DNA of 64,000 bases from Hydra vulgaris (GCF_038396675.1 NC_088933.1:39252501-39316500); one strand, 5' to 3'. Positions 36,683-48,383 are shown, numbered from the stretch's first letter. Translations and numbers: made by a program. The notes: a model not told the origin generated them from the sequence alone.

Positions 36683-37465
36683 ATGACTAAACAATTAATT
36701 GAAAAAGATGATTTAAAAATAATTAAAAAAAAATCCAGCAAGAGAAAGCATCCAACTCTAACTGTCACAAGTATATCAAAATCCAAAAAATTAGTTTGTC
36801 CCGCAATTTCTGTAGATAATAATTTTTATTCAACATTATCAGCGCATTCAGTCAAGCTGTGCTTAGATATTTTAAAACATCCATCTCTTTGGCTCGATGA
36901 TACTTTAATTGATAGTGCACAAAGCTTTCTTTCACATCAGTTTCCTGAAGTAGGTGGGTTTCAAAGTTATTGCATTTTTATTTCGAAAAACTTTAGTGGT
37001 TATACTATTTCTGGAAAATTTGTTCAGATACTTAATGTTAGAAATTCGCATTGGGTTCTAATAAGTAATTTAACATCTGAAAATGGTTCTAATTCTGTTC
37101 AGTATTATGATTCATTGTTTACTGGATTTAATAAAGCCACTGTTCCATTACTGATACACAAAGTTGCACGATCGTTGTTAATAAATGAATGTATTTCTTC
37201 TTTGAATGTGGAGGTCATAAGATGTCAAAAGCAAGACAATGGAAATGATTGTGGGCTTTATGCTATTGCAAATGCTACTGCTTTATGCAATGGTTTTGAT
37301 CCAAGTTTAATTATCTGGGATAAAAATTGTATGAGGTCTCAATTCCTGCATGTGTATTGAGAGAAAAAAAATGGAGATGTTTCCTTACATTTCTTTATCA
37401 TATGATAAAAAAGTATGCTCATTATCATTTCAATGTGATGATTTCTGTCACTGTACAATAAAATA
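36683..37465 (+). CDS. Ulp1-type (C48) cysteine protease encoded by Ginger-like copy A
   Basis: An open frame of 225 codons (36683-37360) starts MTKQLIEKDDLKIIKKKSSK: a basic, disordered first 40 residues, then a Ulp1-like domain. The catalytic His is in NSHWVLIS (residue 123), Asp in YYDSLF (143), the oxyanion Gln (184) and Cys (190) in QDNGNDCG. All four are present, so the domain itself looks catalytically intact. Known Ulp1 proteases remove or process SUMO-like modifiers; transposons of several groups carry them with unknown purpose. The frame stops early at 37358-37360, but another frame from about 37342 continues CIERKKMEMFPYISLSYDKK to a Cys/His-rich end (CDDFCHC) at 37465. A one-base shift has therefore removed the last ~35 residues. 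A decayed homologue lies in copy B at 40510-40990. Confidence 0.8.
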
Positions 37466-39204
37466 ATATTGATGTAGTGTCTCTTTAGATTATAAAATAA
37501 AAAAAATATTTAAGTGTATATTTACAATATGCTGACCTAATCATGTGATAATAGCAGTTTTTAGTTATTTATTTTGTTTTAATAAGTGAATTAGTAATTT
37601 TAGAAATTTTCTGTAAAAGTAATTTTTTGAGAACCTTAATAAAAGTTAGATATTTAATTTATTAATTTTTGTTTTGTAAGCATAATGACTGGAAATCTTT
37701 TTGTTAAATACATAAAAATATTTTCTTAACAAAAACTTATTTTAAACAAAAACTAATTTTAAGTGTCTTTGATTGATTCAGTTTAAGATTAGAGTTATAA
37801 GTAGTGGAGATACAACAAGTAGAGTTACAAGTAGTAGTTATAAGTTAGAGTTAGAACTAGAGCTACAAGTAGTAAAGATGGAACTAGACTAGAGTTTACT
37901 CAGTTTTATATTAGAGTTTAATCTAGAGTTTTTTAAATTAGATTTATTATGATAATTTTTTTTTTTAATTGTTACTTTAGTTTAAATTCTAGTTGTATCA
38001 TCACTCTAACTATTAAGTAAAAGTTATAATTAATAAATATAAATTATAAATATAAAAAAGTTGAAAATAATTTTCTAATATTGTTTTTCTTATATTTCAT
38101 TTTAGATTGCCTAATTACATTTCAGGTTTCAAATACTTTTTTAAATTCAAACATTTTTCTCTTTTTTGTTTGTTTCATCTGTCAATTTATTATAATTATC
38201 TAGTAAATAATTATAATAAATTGTATAATAATAGTAAATAATTCTACTTATAATAAGAAAACTTTCTTCTTTTTTTCTTTTTTTTTTTTGAGTTTTAGGT
38301 ACGACAACTTAAGCTCTTATGGCTAGGAGTAATTAAAGAAAAAGATTCCATCGCTTATGTTAAAAGTATATTTGATAGGTAAACCTTGATCCCTGGTGTT
38401 TCATTTGAGGATGCGAACAACCGACTATCTAGAAGAGGTATATTAAACTGGACACAAGTTTAATAACAATACAAAGTTGAATGTAAATTTATTTTGGAAA
38501 ATAAATTTTTAACAATTTAATATGCTATGCGTTTTTTTTTTACATTTATTATTTTGTTTCCAAGTAATTGTAATCTTCTACATGTTTTAATCGCTTACAC
38601 ATTATCCCACGTAAGCGTGTTTGGACGGTTTAGTTTGGATAATGCTGGTTTATAATTGTAACGTTATGGAAGGTTTAAGATCATATTTAGATCAAAACTT
38701 AGAACTTGTTAAATTTCAAACCATTAACTCGTTTTCCAGATCAGAAATGGATTCCTATGTTTATTAAGTGTAATAGATTTTACACTTTTTACACTTATAT
38801 GAAAATTTTCATCAGCTGAAAATTTATAGATAAGGCTTCTTTTTTAAAAAAATTTTAAATTAAAGTAACTCTTTTAGAAATACTATTACATTAAGAGATA
38901 ATATTACTTATCCAGGAGGCACCGTGTGGGGTGGGCGCCAGATATCAAAATTTAAACATTATAACATTTATATCACTATCTATAAACATAAGACATAATA
39001 CAAAATAAAATCGTTCAAATCAAGAGCAGTGCGGCGCTCCTAATCGTACTATTACGTTAAATATGTTTGCAAATATTAAGTTCTTATAAGATTATTTTTA
39101 AAGTCATACTTTTTAATAAGGATTTTATAAAACTTTAACTTAAATCTTAACTTAACTTAAAATTTAGAATTAGGTTTGGCGTTAAAAATATTGTCTTGAT
39201 TGCT
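37466..39204. other. interior of Ginger-like copy A without coding sequence
   Basis: AT-rich filler. A phrase GAGTTAYAAGTAGTRGAGAT repeats in diverged form at 37790-37920. GGTACGACAACTTAAGCTCT at 38297, after a T run, and the GC-richer patches near 38920-38945 and 39022-39045 may be pieces of short retroposons, but I could not identify them. Confidence 0.4.
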
Positions 39205-39226
39205 CATTTCGTCTACTTTTTAAACG

Positions 39227-39266
39227 GGATACTTATTTAACGCCTATAGGCGTTAAATAAGTATCC
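39227..39266. repeat. 40-bp perfect palindrome inside the right end of copy A
   Basis: GGATACTTATTTAACGCCTA and its exact reverse complement, with no loop. It is built from two head-to-head terminal-repeat words (ACTTATTTAACG / CGTTAAATAAGT), as if two element ends had been joined tip to tip. Confidence 0.9.
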
Positions 39267-40509
39267 GTAAGTTAACGCATGCGCAGATAACATTTTGTCT
39301 ACTTTTTTAACGGGTTACTTATTTAACGTAACACCGGTGTCGCGTTAAATAAGTAGATCGTTAAATAAGTAGACAGTCAGTTCTGCGCAAGCGTAACGCC
39401 TGCGCAGATACAGCGCAAAGCTTCTGTTAGTTAGGTTAAATCTATCGTTAAATAAGTAGCCTTGTTTCCGTTAGGTATAAACTCAAAAAACAAAAATATT
39501 CATGTTTTAAAATTTTTTAAAATTATATAATTAAAATGCGAGTCTATAATTACTCTGTTGAAGATGTTTAGCAGTCTCTGATGGAATAATAAATTATTAT
39601 AATAAAAAAGTGTCAACTTTGTGGTACGTGTATATATAACCCACTATTTAAGTTAAACTTATATATAATTTATGATTAAGAGTCTATTATTATTGTATAT
39701 TTTATATTATTTTATGTTTCTGAAGTTAATTTTATACTATGTCTCAGCATCTCAAAACTCACAGTTGTTTTGGGACTTCCATTTTATGCATTGACTTATT
39801 TGTCGATTTTGCTCAGAACTATTAGTCAATTTTGTTATGTATTTAAGAGTTGCAATTAAGTATTACTAGAAATACTTATTGAAAACAATCTAAGACCAAA
39901 TTAACTGTAAATTTATTATGGATTTGAATCTAATTTTCAGAAAGTGACCCTAGGTACAGATTAAAAAAAGGTTATTCTACCTAGGGTTACTAATTTTTAA
40001 ACCCTTTTACTTGATGGAATTTTATTAGTATAAGTCAATATACTTATACTAATACAAAGTAATTAGTATAGAGATGTGATCGTATCAGTTTTGCCTTCTT
40101 TAGAAAAGTCTGGGGACTTGAATTTGGGCACTAAAACAATCTGGCTATAGGTACACAAACTTCCCTTAGACCTTATTGGACCTCTTGCCTTAATAAAACT
40201 TGAAAAAAATATGTTATTACAATTACTGATAATTGAAGTAAATATATTAAAAAATTAACAATTTATGCAACTACTTTATTTTATAGATTTTTGGTACTCT
40301 TCAAAAAACTCTAAAATTTTAGATTATTTGATAAAGTCTGCTATTTTCCTTAAACCAATCAATGAGGAAAAGGTTCAGAGTTTAAACTGGTAGCGGTAAA
40401 GGTTTGAAAAAAGCTATTTGTTAATGATAGTATCGTTGTAAAAAAGGGCTGTCGAAGTTCAAAATTTTTCTAAAGTTTTCTTTAAAGTTTGTCAATACAG
40501 TCTAAAGAC

Positions 40510-40990
40510 AAGGCCTTAGATATTTTAAGAGACTCACCTTGCTGGCTTGATGATACCTTGATTGATATAGCACAAAGTTTGTTTTTATATCAGTTTTCTA
40601 AAATGTTTGGGTTTCCAAGTTTAAAATATCTGGATTTTTTGCATTTTTAGTTGTTTTAATTCATGTGGTCTTTCAGAAAGTTACAGTGCAAACGATTAAT
40701 GTTAGAAAATCATATTGGGTGTTTCTAAGTAATGTGTCCTGATGTTGTTTTACATTGGAAGTGTGTTTAGTTTTATGATTCACTCTTTAATAGTTTAAGT
40801 AAAGGTGATGTGCCATTGTTAGTGCATAGAGTTGCACATGAAAATGATTGTGATTTTTTCTTAGAAAGAAATGCAATGGTTTTGTGTAGCAGTATCAACC
40901 TAAGTTTAGTTATATAAAAAGATAATGACATGCGGTAGCATTACCTGAAATGTATTGAGAATGGTAAATTAGAGATGTTTCCTTTTGTTA
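40510..40990 (+). pseudogene. decayed Ulp1-type protease of Ginger-like copy B
   Basis: Frames broken by stops and shifts still read DSPCWLDDTLIDIAQSLFLY, then FYDSLFNSLSKGDVPLLVHR and HENDCDFFLERNAMVLC, aligning with LWLDDTLIDSAQSFLSHQF, YYDSLFTGFNKATVPLLIHK and NGNDCGLYAIANATALC in copy A. The catalytic Cys position is still DC, but the His segment is degraded (NHIGCF against NSHWVL). The tail CIENGKLEMFPFVTVLY matches the out-of-frame tail of copy A, which confirms that the longer C-terminus is the ancestral one. Confidence 0.75.
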
Positions 40991-41564
40991 CTGTGTTATA
41001 CTGTCATAAACAGTTTGTCTTTAGTACTATCAATGTTGTGAATATATCCTGTTATTTCTACTGTTTTTGTTTTTATGACATATTTAAATATTTAAATTCA
41101 ATCAATATACATAAATATGTTTTTTTTTGTTTTTTATTGTTGATTTGTTTATGTACCTTATGTTCTAGTTAATATTTAAAAAATTCATTACTTAATTTAT
41201 TTTTGTAAGTGTCTTATAGATGTCTAAAGTTATACAATTGGCTAATTTAGGTCAACTATTGTTTGTTCTATATTTTGTTATTGGCATGATGATTTGTTTT
41301 GCTCACTTTGTAGTTGTTTTTTTCTTACTGTCATCAGTTATTCAACTAGGGTTATTGATATAAGATATAGTCAATAGGTACAGTTATTAAAGTCAGTTCT
41401 TTATTTACATACATTTTGTTGCAGTTGCAGTTGATTATAGCTACTATTACAACTACACCAAAAGTAGTATTTAAAAATATGGCTATGTAATTTTTAATTA
41501 TAATGAGATATTTGATCAATTTTTTATAGAATATTGTGAAAGTATAGACTATTCTGGCATGTTG

Positions 41565-41832
41565 ATATATCTTTGATTGGCGGACATAAGAGTATAACTG
41601 CATTTTTGACCATTTAACGATTTATATGAGAAAATGTGTCTTGTGTATGCCGGCATCAATGGTTTTAACAGTATAGTTACACCATTCGGTTCAAACAGAA
41701 TAAAAGTAATAACCCATTTCTCAAAATATGACTTCTGTAGCAAAATAATTGGGTTCATAATAATGTTTTTTTGCTCTCCTGAAAAGTTACACTTTTGCAG
41801 TTATACTCTTATGTCCACCCATCAAAGATATG
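41565..41832. mobile_element. possible MITE nested in copy B: 37-base inverted repeats
   Basis: ATATCTTTGATTGGCGGACA then TAAGAGTATAACTGCA at 41565-41602 is inverted at 41794-41832 with two or three mismatches. The 190-bp interior is noncoding, although open frames of 60-80 codons run through it on both strands. No clear target duplication. Confidence 0.5.
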
Positions 41833-42397
41833 GCTGTTTTAACATTTTTAACATTTATTTGATTTAAAAATTCAAATCCTTCGTTAGAGTTCATTTTGTA
41901 AATCAATTTATTGACATACATTAATCAATGCATTTATTAAGTACTCTTCTGGCACAAAAGCATTTTTATAATTATTTTATTTATTCGTTGTGATTTTATG
42001 ATACTATTTATATTATACTATATTTCTATTCTATGTAGGCTTGTAATTCCATGTAGAAAAATCGAATTTCTTCCGAAAATGCCCAAGTTTCAACCAAGTT
42101 AAATTTTTTCAAAAGGACTTAAAAACCATGTTGTTTTATTTTGCTATTTATATTGTGTAAGGATATTATTTTTCTCATTGATGTGTAAGGATATTATTAT
42201 ATTGATTTTATTTTCCAAATAAAGTTTTAGTGTAGCATGAAGTGTGTCGTTTCTTTAATATCGTTTGTATTTAAAACATTCTCATAGTAAGAAATAGTAA
42301 ACTAAGTCACATTTTATTATTATTGCGCTATGCATACACTAAGATCGCTAAAATCGTCGAATAATACCCGTCTAGGTTGTTATTCAACGGTAGTACA

Positions 42398-42625
42398 ATA
42401 GTGGTGTAGTGGTAGAGCGCTCGCCTCATAATCAAAAAGTGTTCTGAGTTCGATCGCCACCACGTCCTTGGCAGTACCGCGCTCAACTTGTTTCTCCGCG
42501 TAGCGATCTTGATCGTCATGGTTTGTGTTTCGAAGTTATAGAGTTGAGAGAGGGTTGTAACAACAACTAAAGTAGCCTCCTTGACTGTAGTGTCTTTTTC
42601 GGCTTTGAAGAGGTAAATTAACACA
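42398..42625 (+). mobile_element. tRNA-derived SINE, second family
   Basis: The head GTGGTGTAGTGGTAGAGCGC then TCGCCTCATAATC carries an A box (TGTAGTGGTAGAGCG), and TGAGTTCGATCGCCACCACG carries a B box. The tRNA-like fold is plausible in the D-arm and T-arm but the anticodon stem has an insertion. The body continues through AGAGGGTTGTAACAACAACT, AAAGTAGCCTCCTTGACTG and GAAGAGGTAAATTAACAC. Its tail region is also found at 45975-46050. It lies inside Ginger-like copy B. Confidence 0.75.
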
Positions 42626-43251
42626 CAAAAAAAGGCTAGACACGAATTAATAAATTCTCTTTTCTTTTTTCTGGGATAACATCAGAATGCTGTCCTTACT
42701 ATTTATTTGCGTAGAATCAAGTAACAATTACAAATTTTACAATCATTAAGTTTAAGGGTTAAGGATAAATAATTTAACGTAAAATATTTTGCTAATATGC
42801 ACAGTTAAATTATTTAGGAATACAATAAACTTCCTTGTGAGATGATTATTTTATTTAATATCTTTAATACGGGTGAATGGCCTATCAAAAAGCTTTTTCT
42901 TAAAAATATGTTTCTTGTCATACTATACTATAAAGATATAAATTGCGATTAGAATATACGTCGTGAGTTAAATATTATTAAAAGTAGTAAATTATCACTA
43001 TAAAAATGCCCTTAAGTAATAACAATTCGCATGGCAAAGGAAATGCTTTTAGTTCGGTTAACGTATGTTTTTTTTTAAATTTGTTCGTCTGGGTTAGCAA
43101 AATGCCTCGATTGTTCAGTTTGTCTACTTATTTAACGATCTACTTATTTAACGTGACTTAATACGTTAAATAAGTATCCGTAAACTAACGCATGCGCAGA
43201 ATATCATTTTGTCTACTTATTTAACGATCTACTTATTTAACGTGACACCGG

Positions 43252-43636
43252 ACAGGAACGCAACAATTAAAAAAGGTATGATATAATGAAAGCAGCCAAA
43301 TGGGATAGTAATACACGAGCATTATATTGGAAACAAAAAATTAATGCACAAGAGGCCGAAGAAATAGTAGACGAAGCTTTTAAAAAAGGCATGGAAAAAA
43401 GCATGGAAAAAGGAAAGTTAAAAGGAGAAATAAAGGGAGAAATCTCGAAAGTAAAAGATTTCCTTGATTTTGGTGCTCCACAAAAACAGATAATCTCCAA
43501 GCTCAAATTCTTAACACAGGATAAAGTAAAGGATAAAATTGAGACGAATCTGAGGTATATTCAAGAACATCTTGCGGATTCTGATAGTGATATTTGTGAT
43601 GAGCTGGGACTTGTCGGAGATTTGCTAGAAAATTAA
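43252..43636 (+). CDS. bacterial-looking PD-(D/E)XK nuclease/transposase-type C-terminal protein (possible transfer, truncated)
   Basis: An open frame of 116 codons starts at ATG 43286: MKAAKWDSNTRALYWKQKIN, then a charged helix with Gly-Met-Glu-Lys repeats (GMEKSMEKGKLKGEIKGE, residues 34-51), then SKVKDFLDFGAPQKQIISKL, ending DELGLVGDLLEN. The EKG repeats followed by a short helical hairpin are the usual tail of bacterial Rpn/YhgA-like PD-(D/E)XK nuclease 'transposases', common in Rickettsiales and other endosymbionts. The same frame upstream of the ATG reads KRYDI, then a TAA at 43267-43269, then TGQERNN back to the CCGG, so coding similarity may extend right up to the Ginger-like insertion point and the gene is cut there. 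Base composition is less AT-rich than its surroundings. The catalytic part is not in the window. Family assignment is by eye and moderate. Confidence 0.5.
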
Positions 43637-45920
43637 TTATAGGGTTGTATTAAATTTAAATAAAATTAACTATAGTGGTTGTTTGAAATAAAGGCATTTT
43701 GTTTAAATTAACAAATAATATTGTATAATATTTTATTATGGAGGCATTTATTTTTCGTGATTAATTTAAATGTTTGTAACTATTTTTGCATGTTTTTCTA
43801 AAAGTCTTTTGGAAAATATTTTTAAAGTTACTTAGTCATGAGTAAATTAAATTAAATCTTCTGTTGCAATGGAGTGATTTAGTTGCTTTATTTTTTTTGT
43901 GTGTCTGTTTTTACAAAGAACTGTTTAAAAATTTTTTTTTTTAACTTGACTAATTAATCAGAGCATGAAATGATTAAAAATGACTATTGTAAATAGACTA
44001 CGGTATTTTTTTGGAAAAAACAAATGTTTATACAATTTAAAAATAATTTAAGACTTTTTAATAATTTAAATAAAATCTGTTCCTTTATTAAACAATCATT
44101 TGAAATTATTTGTAAATGTGTTTTGTTTAACTTTATAAAAACGTTTAAAAATATATGTTTCAAAGGAATTTCTTTTAAATGTGATTAAAAATGTAACAAA
44201 AAGTAACTTACAAAAAGTAAAAGAAATTCGAGTTTAATTTTTTGAGTTTAATTTTAGTGGTTATATATATATTTTTTGTAAGGAATTGCTTTCTTTTTTT
44301 ATTTACTTTTTTTTAATTCTTACTTTAAGTTTAGCTAGTGTTTTTTTTTTCAGTGCATTTCTAGAATGTTTAAAAATCTTTAAAACATCTAAACGTCATG
44401 GTCAAGTTGTCAAAAAATAAAATCATTTGTGTGGTCAGCAATAGCGCTCGATTGCCTGCCATTCCTGTCCAAGCCTGATATAGCATAATTTACGTCTGCT
44501 CCTTACTGCAGTAAAAAAGGACTTCGCTACAAGTAACAAAACCCTTACAACACCCAAATTTAAAAAGCACTAATTTTTTTGAAGAGGTAATAAGAATAGG
44601 GAAAGATGTGAATTTGAATACCAAATAATATAACAAATCTAAGTTAAAAAATATATATAATAAGAAATTAATAAATAAATATAGCAAATGAAAGCAAAAG
44701 AATTAAAATCTATCCCAACAAAGATTATTTTTGGGTGATTCTTGAAACAGGATAGCGCACAACAAATCAACAAATATGTGCCCGTTTGTTAAAAAAAAAA
44801 AAGACAAACGAAAAAAGAATAACCTCCCCTTTTTTTACTTTTACTTAAGCAAACGTTGGCGTTCTCTTAAAATTGTTTTAAATGAATTTAAACTGTAGTA
44901 ATTTGTTTTTAAAATAATTATTCAATTGATAGTGTTTTGTTTATTATAAAATACACATATTTATAATAATAACAATTACTAAAATTTAAAACGCACTTTC
45001 TAAGGCTTTAAAAGAAACTATGCTAAAAAATGGTTGCTTTCTTTAATAGCGTTACTTTTAACTAAAATAACTAAGTACGTTATTGAAGAAAGTAATTGTG
45101 ATTTTTTAAATTTTCTTATATTTCTCAAAGTTAAGTTATGTTTAATCAGTAGTTCTTTTTAAAGGTTTAAAAAAAAATGTAAATACAACTTTAATGCAAA
45201 AGTATTTAAACATTAGTGTAGAAATAGACAAAAATGAGTGCATACGTATATCTCATTTTAATATTTTAATTTAATAATTTTTTTTTGTATAGGGAAGGGC
45301 TGGGGCGAAAACAAAATCACAAATCTCTCATCCATAATTCGCCATTTCAAAAAAACTATATATATATAGCAACTTTATAATAATGTTATTTAATTAATAT
45401 ATTAATGTTTTTTAATAATTATAATAATGTTTTTAAGATAATACAATAAAATTTTAGAGTTTTGTTTAATTTTTTTTTTGTTTTTTCTGTGTTATTTTAA
45501 TTGTTGTTATAATTGTTAAAAAAATTAATTATCAAGTAGTTTTTGAAACAATTCTATATTTGAGGAATTTTTTTTTTTTTTTTTTTATTCTAGTACCTCT
45601 GCATTTTTACATTTTTTATTACAATGATTTTATTTTTCATTACAATGTTTTTATTTTTCATTACAATATTTAGATTAGACAAGGCACAGCCTTCACTTCA
45701 AAAGGCATTTGAAGTATTCATTCAAGTAATTTTGTTAATGTTTTTAATTTATCCCTTTTTAATTCTTCTTTCTCTTTCTTTGAACATGAACTCATTGAAA
45801 TTAAATTAAATTATTAGTTTTTATTTACTTGAATTATTTATTTATAAGTTATTTTGTAAATTATTGTTTTTATATATTTTAGTAAAAACTATCTATTTAG
45901 TTAAAAAGTTTATTTTTAAA
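43637..45920. other. intergenic, nothing recognised
   Basis: About 2.3 kb of AT-rich DNA. A GC-richer patch at 44425-44515 (GGTCAGCAATAGCGCTCGAT, then TGCCTGCCATTCCTGTCC) may be a decayed retroposon. No gene supported. Confidence 0.4.
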
Positions 45921-45929
45921 TACAAAATT

Positions 45930-46050
45930 GTAATGATAGCGACGTTGTTTGACAAGTTTCATGTATATAAATAAAAGATTTGAAAGAGGGTTGTAACCTC
46001 AATAATAAAAAAAAGTGGCTCCTTGGCCTTGGGAAGGTGAATAATATTTA
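45930..46050 (+). repeat. 5'-truncated SINE tail (family of 42398-42625)
   Basis: GAAAGAGGGTTGTAACCTCA, then AGTGGCTCCTTGGCC, then GGGAAGGTGAATAATATTTA correspond in order to AGAGGGTTGTAACAACAACT, AGTAGCCTCCTTGAC and GAAGAGGTAAATTAACAC of the SINE in copy B. Confidence 0.55.
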
Positions 46051-48381
46051 AAAAAAGAGAGAAATACTTAATAACATTTTAAACAGTCTGACTTTCACAT
46101 TTCAGTTAGAAATAAAAAAATGTTGATATCTTTTGAAAATAACCATTTGCAAAAATTAAGAAAAAGCTTATATTTGCTATAATAACTAACTTATAATAGA
46201 ACTTATAATAGAAACTTATAAAATTATAATAGAACTAAACTTATAATAAAATCCAACTATAAATAATAATAGTAATAATTAAATTTTATAATAAAAGATT
46301 ACTAAAAGCTTCTTAACCAAGTTCAACAATTAAGTTTCCCCTCACTGTTCACACTGTATTGATTTTACACTGTATTTGCTATATCACACACTATATCACT
46401 ATAAAAAAAATTATTTTTGTAGACATTTTCCTGTAATTTAATTGTAAAGCTATTATGATTAAAGTTTTGCATAAACTTTTTTTTTAACATCCAGCACAAT
46501 ATACAAAGTTAGGTTCTCCCAGATGTTTGCAAGTATATAATATATCTATTATTCATACCTTCCTTTTTAATATTTCCAATTATTTACATTTGTTATATTT
46601 TTACATCAGTTAATTATCTGCTACATGAATTTTACATAAACTTTATATAGAAGATGACTACTCACAGCTGTTTCGCTCGATATATAAACAAGCTTGACAT
46701 CATGAGTTTATCAAAAATAAAATAATTTCTGCATAAAAAGTATACAAATTCACTAACTTTAAAATTTAGTGAATTTGTATATTTTTTGTATAATTTCAAA
46801 AGTATTTTTCATCGAAATGTTTTCATCTTCAAATAAAAAATATGAAAGATCTTTGTTAAATAAATAGTTACATTAAGCGTAATTAAAAAAATGTATTGTT
46901 TAAATATTTCCATGATTTGTGATCACTTATTTTTTCTTTGCAATATTTACAATAAACCTGTCTTAGGAATACTATGATTGCCTGACTTTTATTTATGCTG
47001 GACTGTTGAAACTTAGAACACTTATCCATGAATGTTTAATCTTTCTGAATCTGATATCATCCATTTGTTTCATTTAGATAAAAGTTAATCTTTTTAAATG
47101 GCAAACGTAGTATTTTTGGTGGTTGACATAAGTTATTGAAATTTTAACCTTTTATGCATATTAAAATCATAAAAATATTTTATGTTCTTATGAATATATT
47201 TTCAAACTTGTCATGTTTTGCAAATTTCTCTCTATTTTTTTTTGTAATTTTGTGTTTATGTTTTTAAGGTAATGACGTAAAATATAAAACGTCAAAACAT
47301 TTTCTCTAATATTGTTTTGCGATTTTGATGTCTGATCAATAATAATAATCCCTGTTTCATATCACATTTAGTTAAAGTAAATCTTTTAAATTTATGTCTA
47401 ACAATGTTTATATTTGATAATATATATCTAAAAGATGTTTTTTTGTATTTTGTTTTGATAAAAAGTAACAATAATTTGTAAAAAATTAGTTCATCATCTA
47501 CCCTGTTACGATTTAGTATATTCATCATTTGCTCTTTTTATTTAAAAGTTGAAGGTGGCTTTGATTAATTTCTTAAATGTCATAAAATACAAAATTTTAT
47601 TAGTAATGTTAATCTTTTTCAGAACAAAGTTATCTTTAATATTTATAAAGATATAATTGTTTTAGTAACCCCCCTTAAGTCAATGTTTTCGAAGTATAAC
47701 AAGAAGGCATAAAGCTTGCTTTGAAACAGCCATGTCCTATACACACTTAAAAAAAAATTTCAATCTTAGGTTAGGATATGTAATATATCCTCAGTAAGGT
47801 ATAATTTTCTTCCTTTTAAGGTAGATAATTTCTTTCTTTTTTTTGTGGTTTAAGACCTTCCCTTAGCGTAATAAATTTTGAAATTATTTCAATCCTACTT
47901 ATATATTTATAATAAAAAAATAATATAGCAAAAAGATTCGAATTACATTACAGTGTTTGTACATAACACTATCCAAATGACAGAACTAATAAGATCTTAG
48001 ACCATTAAAAACATTAGACACGACTTAAGCTATTAAACGCTAATCTAAAAATTAAGCCAAAAAATTTTGTGCAGTGACATCAGTGTGGTAAAAAAAAAAT
48101 TTTATACATTAAGTTTGCTTTTGCCTTTATCTCATATTTTTTGATTAATAAAAGTTTGTATTTATTACAATAGCAATGAATAAATAGTTTTAAAGAAATA
48201 ACAAAGTAATTACTATATTTTGTCTTCATTAGAATTTATTGCATAAAAATATATTCTTTATATTTTAAATAAAAGAAGTTTTCTTGAAAAATTTAAAGAA
48301 AATCTTATTTCTAGTTTGTTTTTCTAGTTTTTTGCCACAAAGTGACGTCACACACACAACATTTTTTTGGCTTTAATGATT
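46051..48381. other. intergenic, one hairpin
   Basis: No gene. A perfect 16-base-arm hairpin lies at 46741-46781 (TATACAAATTCACTAA and its complement). Short TTATAATAGAACT repeats at 46190-46250. Confidence 0.45.
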
Positions 48382-48383
48382 TA

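Larger units (their letters stand above)
36069..39333 (+). mobile_element. Ginger-like DNA transposon, copy A (3,265 bp), flanked by CCGG
   Basis: The ends are inverted repeats: TGTTACGTTAAATAAGTAG at 36069 and CTTATTTAACGTAACA ending at 39333, with CCGG directly outside both (36065-36068 and 39334-39337). GTTAAATAAGTA is repeated within each end, and both carry a GCATGCGCAG box (at the left as a hairpin, 36114-36138). Inside, on the plus strand, are an integrase C-terminal module (GPY/F type, 36290-36659) and a Ulp1-like protease (36683-37465). This combination and TG...CA ends fit the Ginger group, cut-and-paste elements with a retrovirus/Gypsy-like integrase. The zinc-binding and DDE integrase core is absent, so this is a deletion derivative. 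Confidence 0.8.
39338..43247 (+). mobile_element. Ginger-like DNA transposon, copy B (3,910 bp), sharing a CCGG with copy A
   Basis: The left end TGTCGCGTTAAATAAGTAG starts at 39338, immediately after the CCGG (39334-39337) that also closes copy A. The right end CTTATTTAACGTGACA ends at 43247, followed by CCGG (43248-43251). The orientation is the same as copy A. Terminal words are duplicated at the right end (43120-43160 and 43205-43247), with GCATGCGCAG between, and CTGCGCAAGCGTAACGCCTG at the left. The coding content is one decayed Ulp1 protease (40510-40990). It has collected a tRNA-derived SINE (42398-42625) and a possible MITE (41565-41832). It is more decayed than copy A. Confidence 0.78.

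Noticed and set aside
41352-41867. Several 69-83-codon open frames on both strands
   Set aside because: They overlap each other on a possible MITE with inverted repeats inside Ginger-like copy B and show no protein motif.
42401-42466. Functional tRNA gene
   Set aside because: The A and B boxes are good, but the anticodon arm carries an insertion (AAAAAGTG) and the sequence continues into a SINE body.
43252-43636. Bacterial contamination of the assembly
   Set aside because: The frame abuts a eukaryotic transposon end and is followed by typical AT-rich host DNA, so it appears integrated; only read-level data could prove it.
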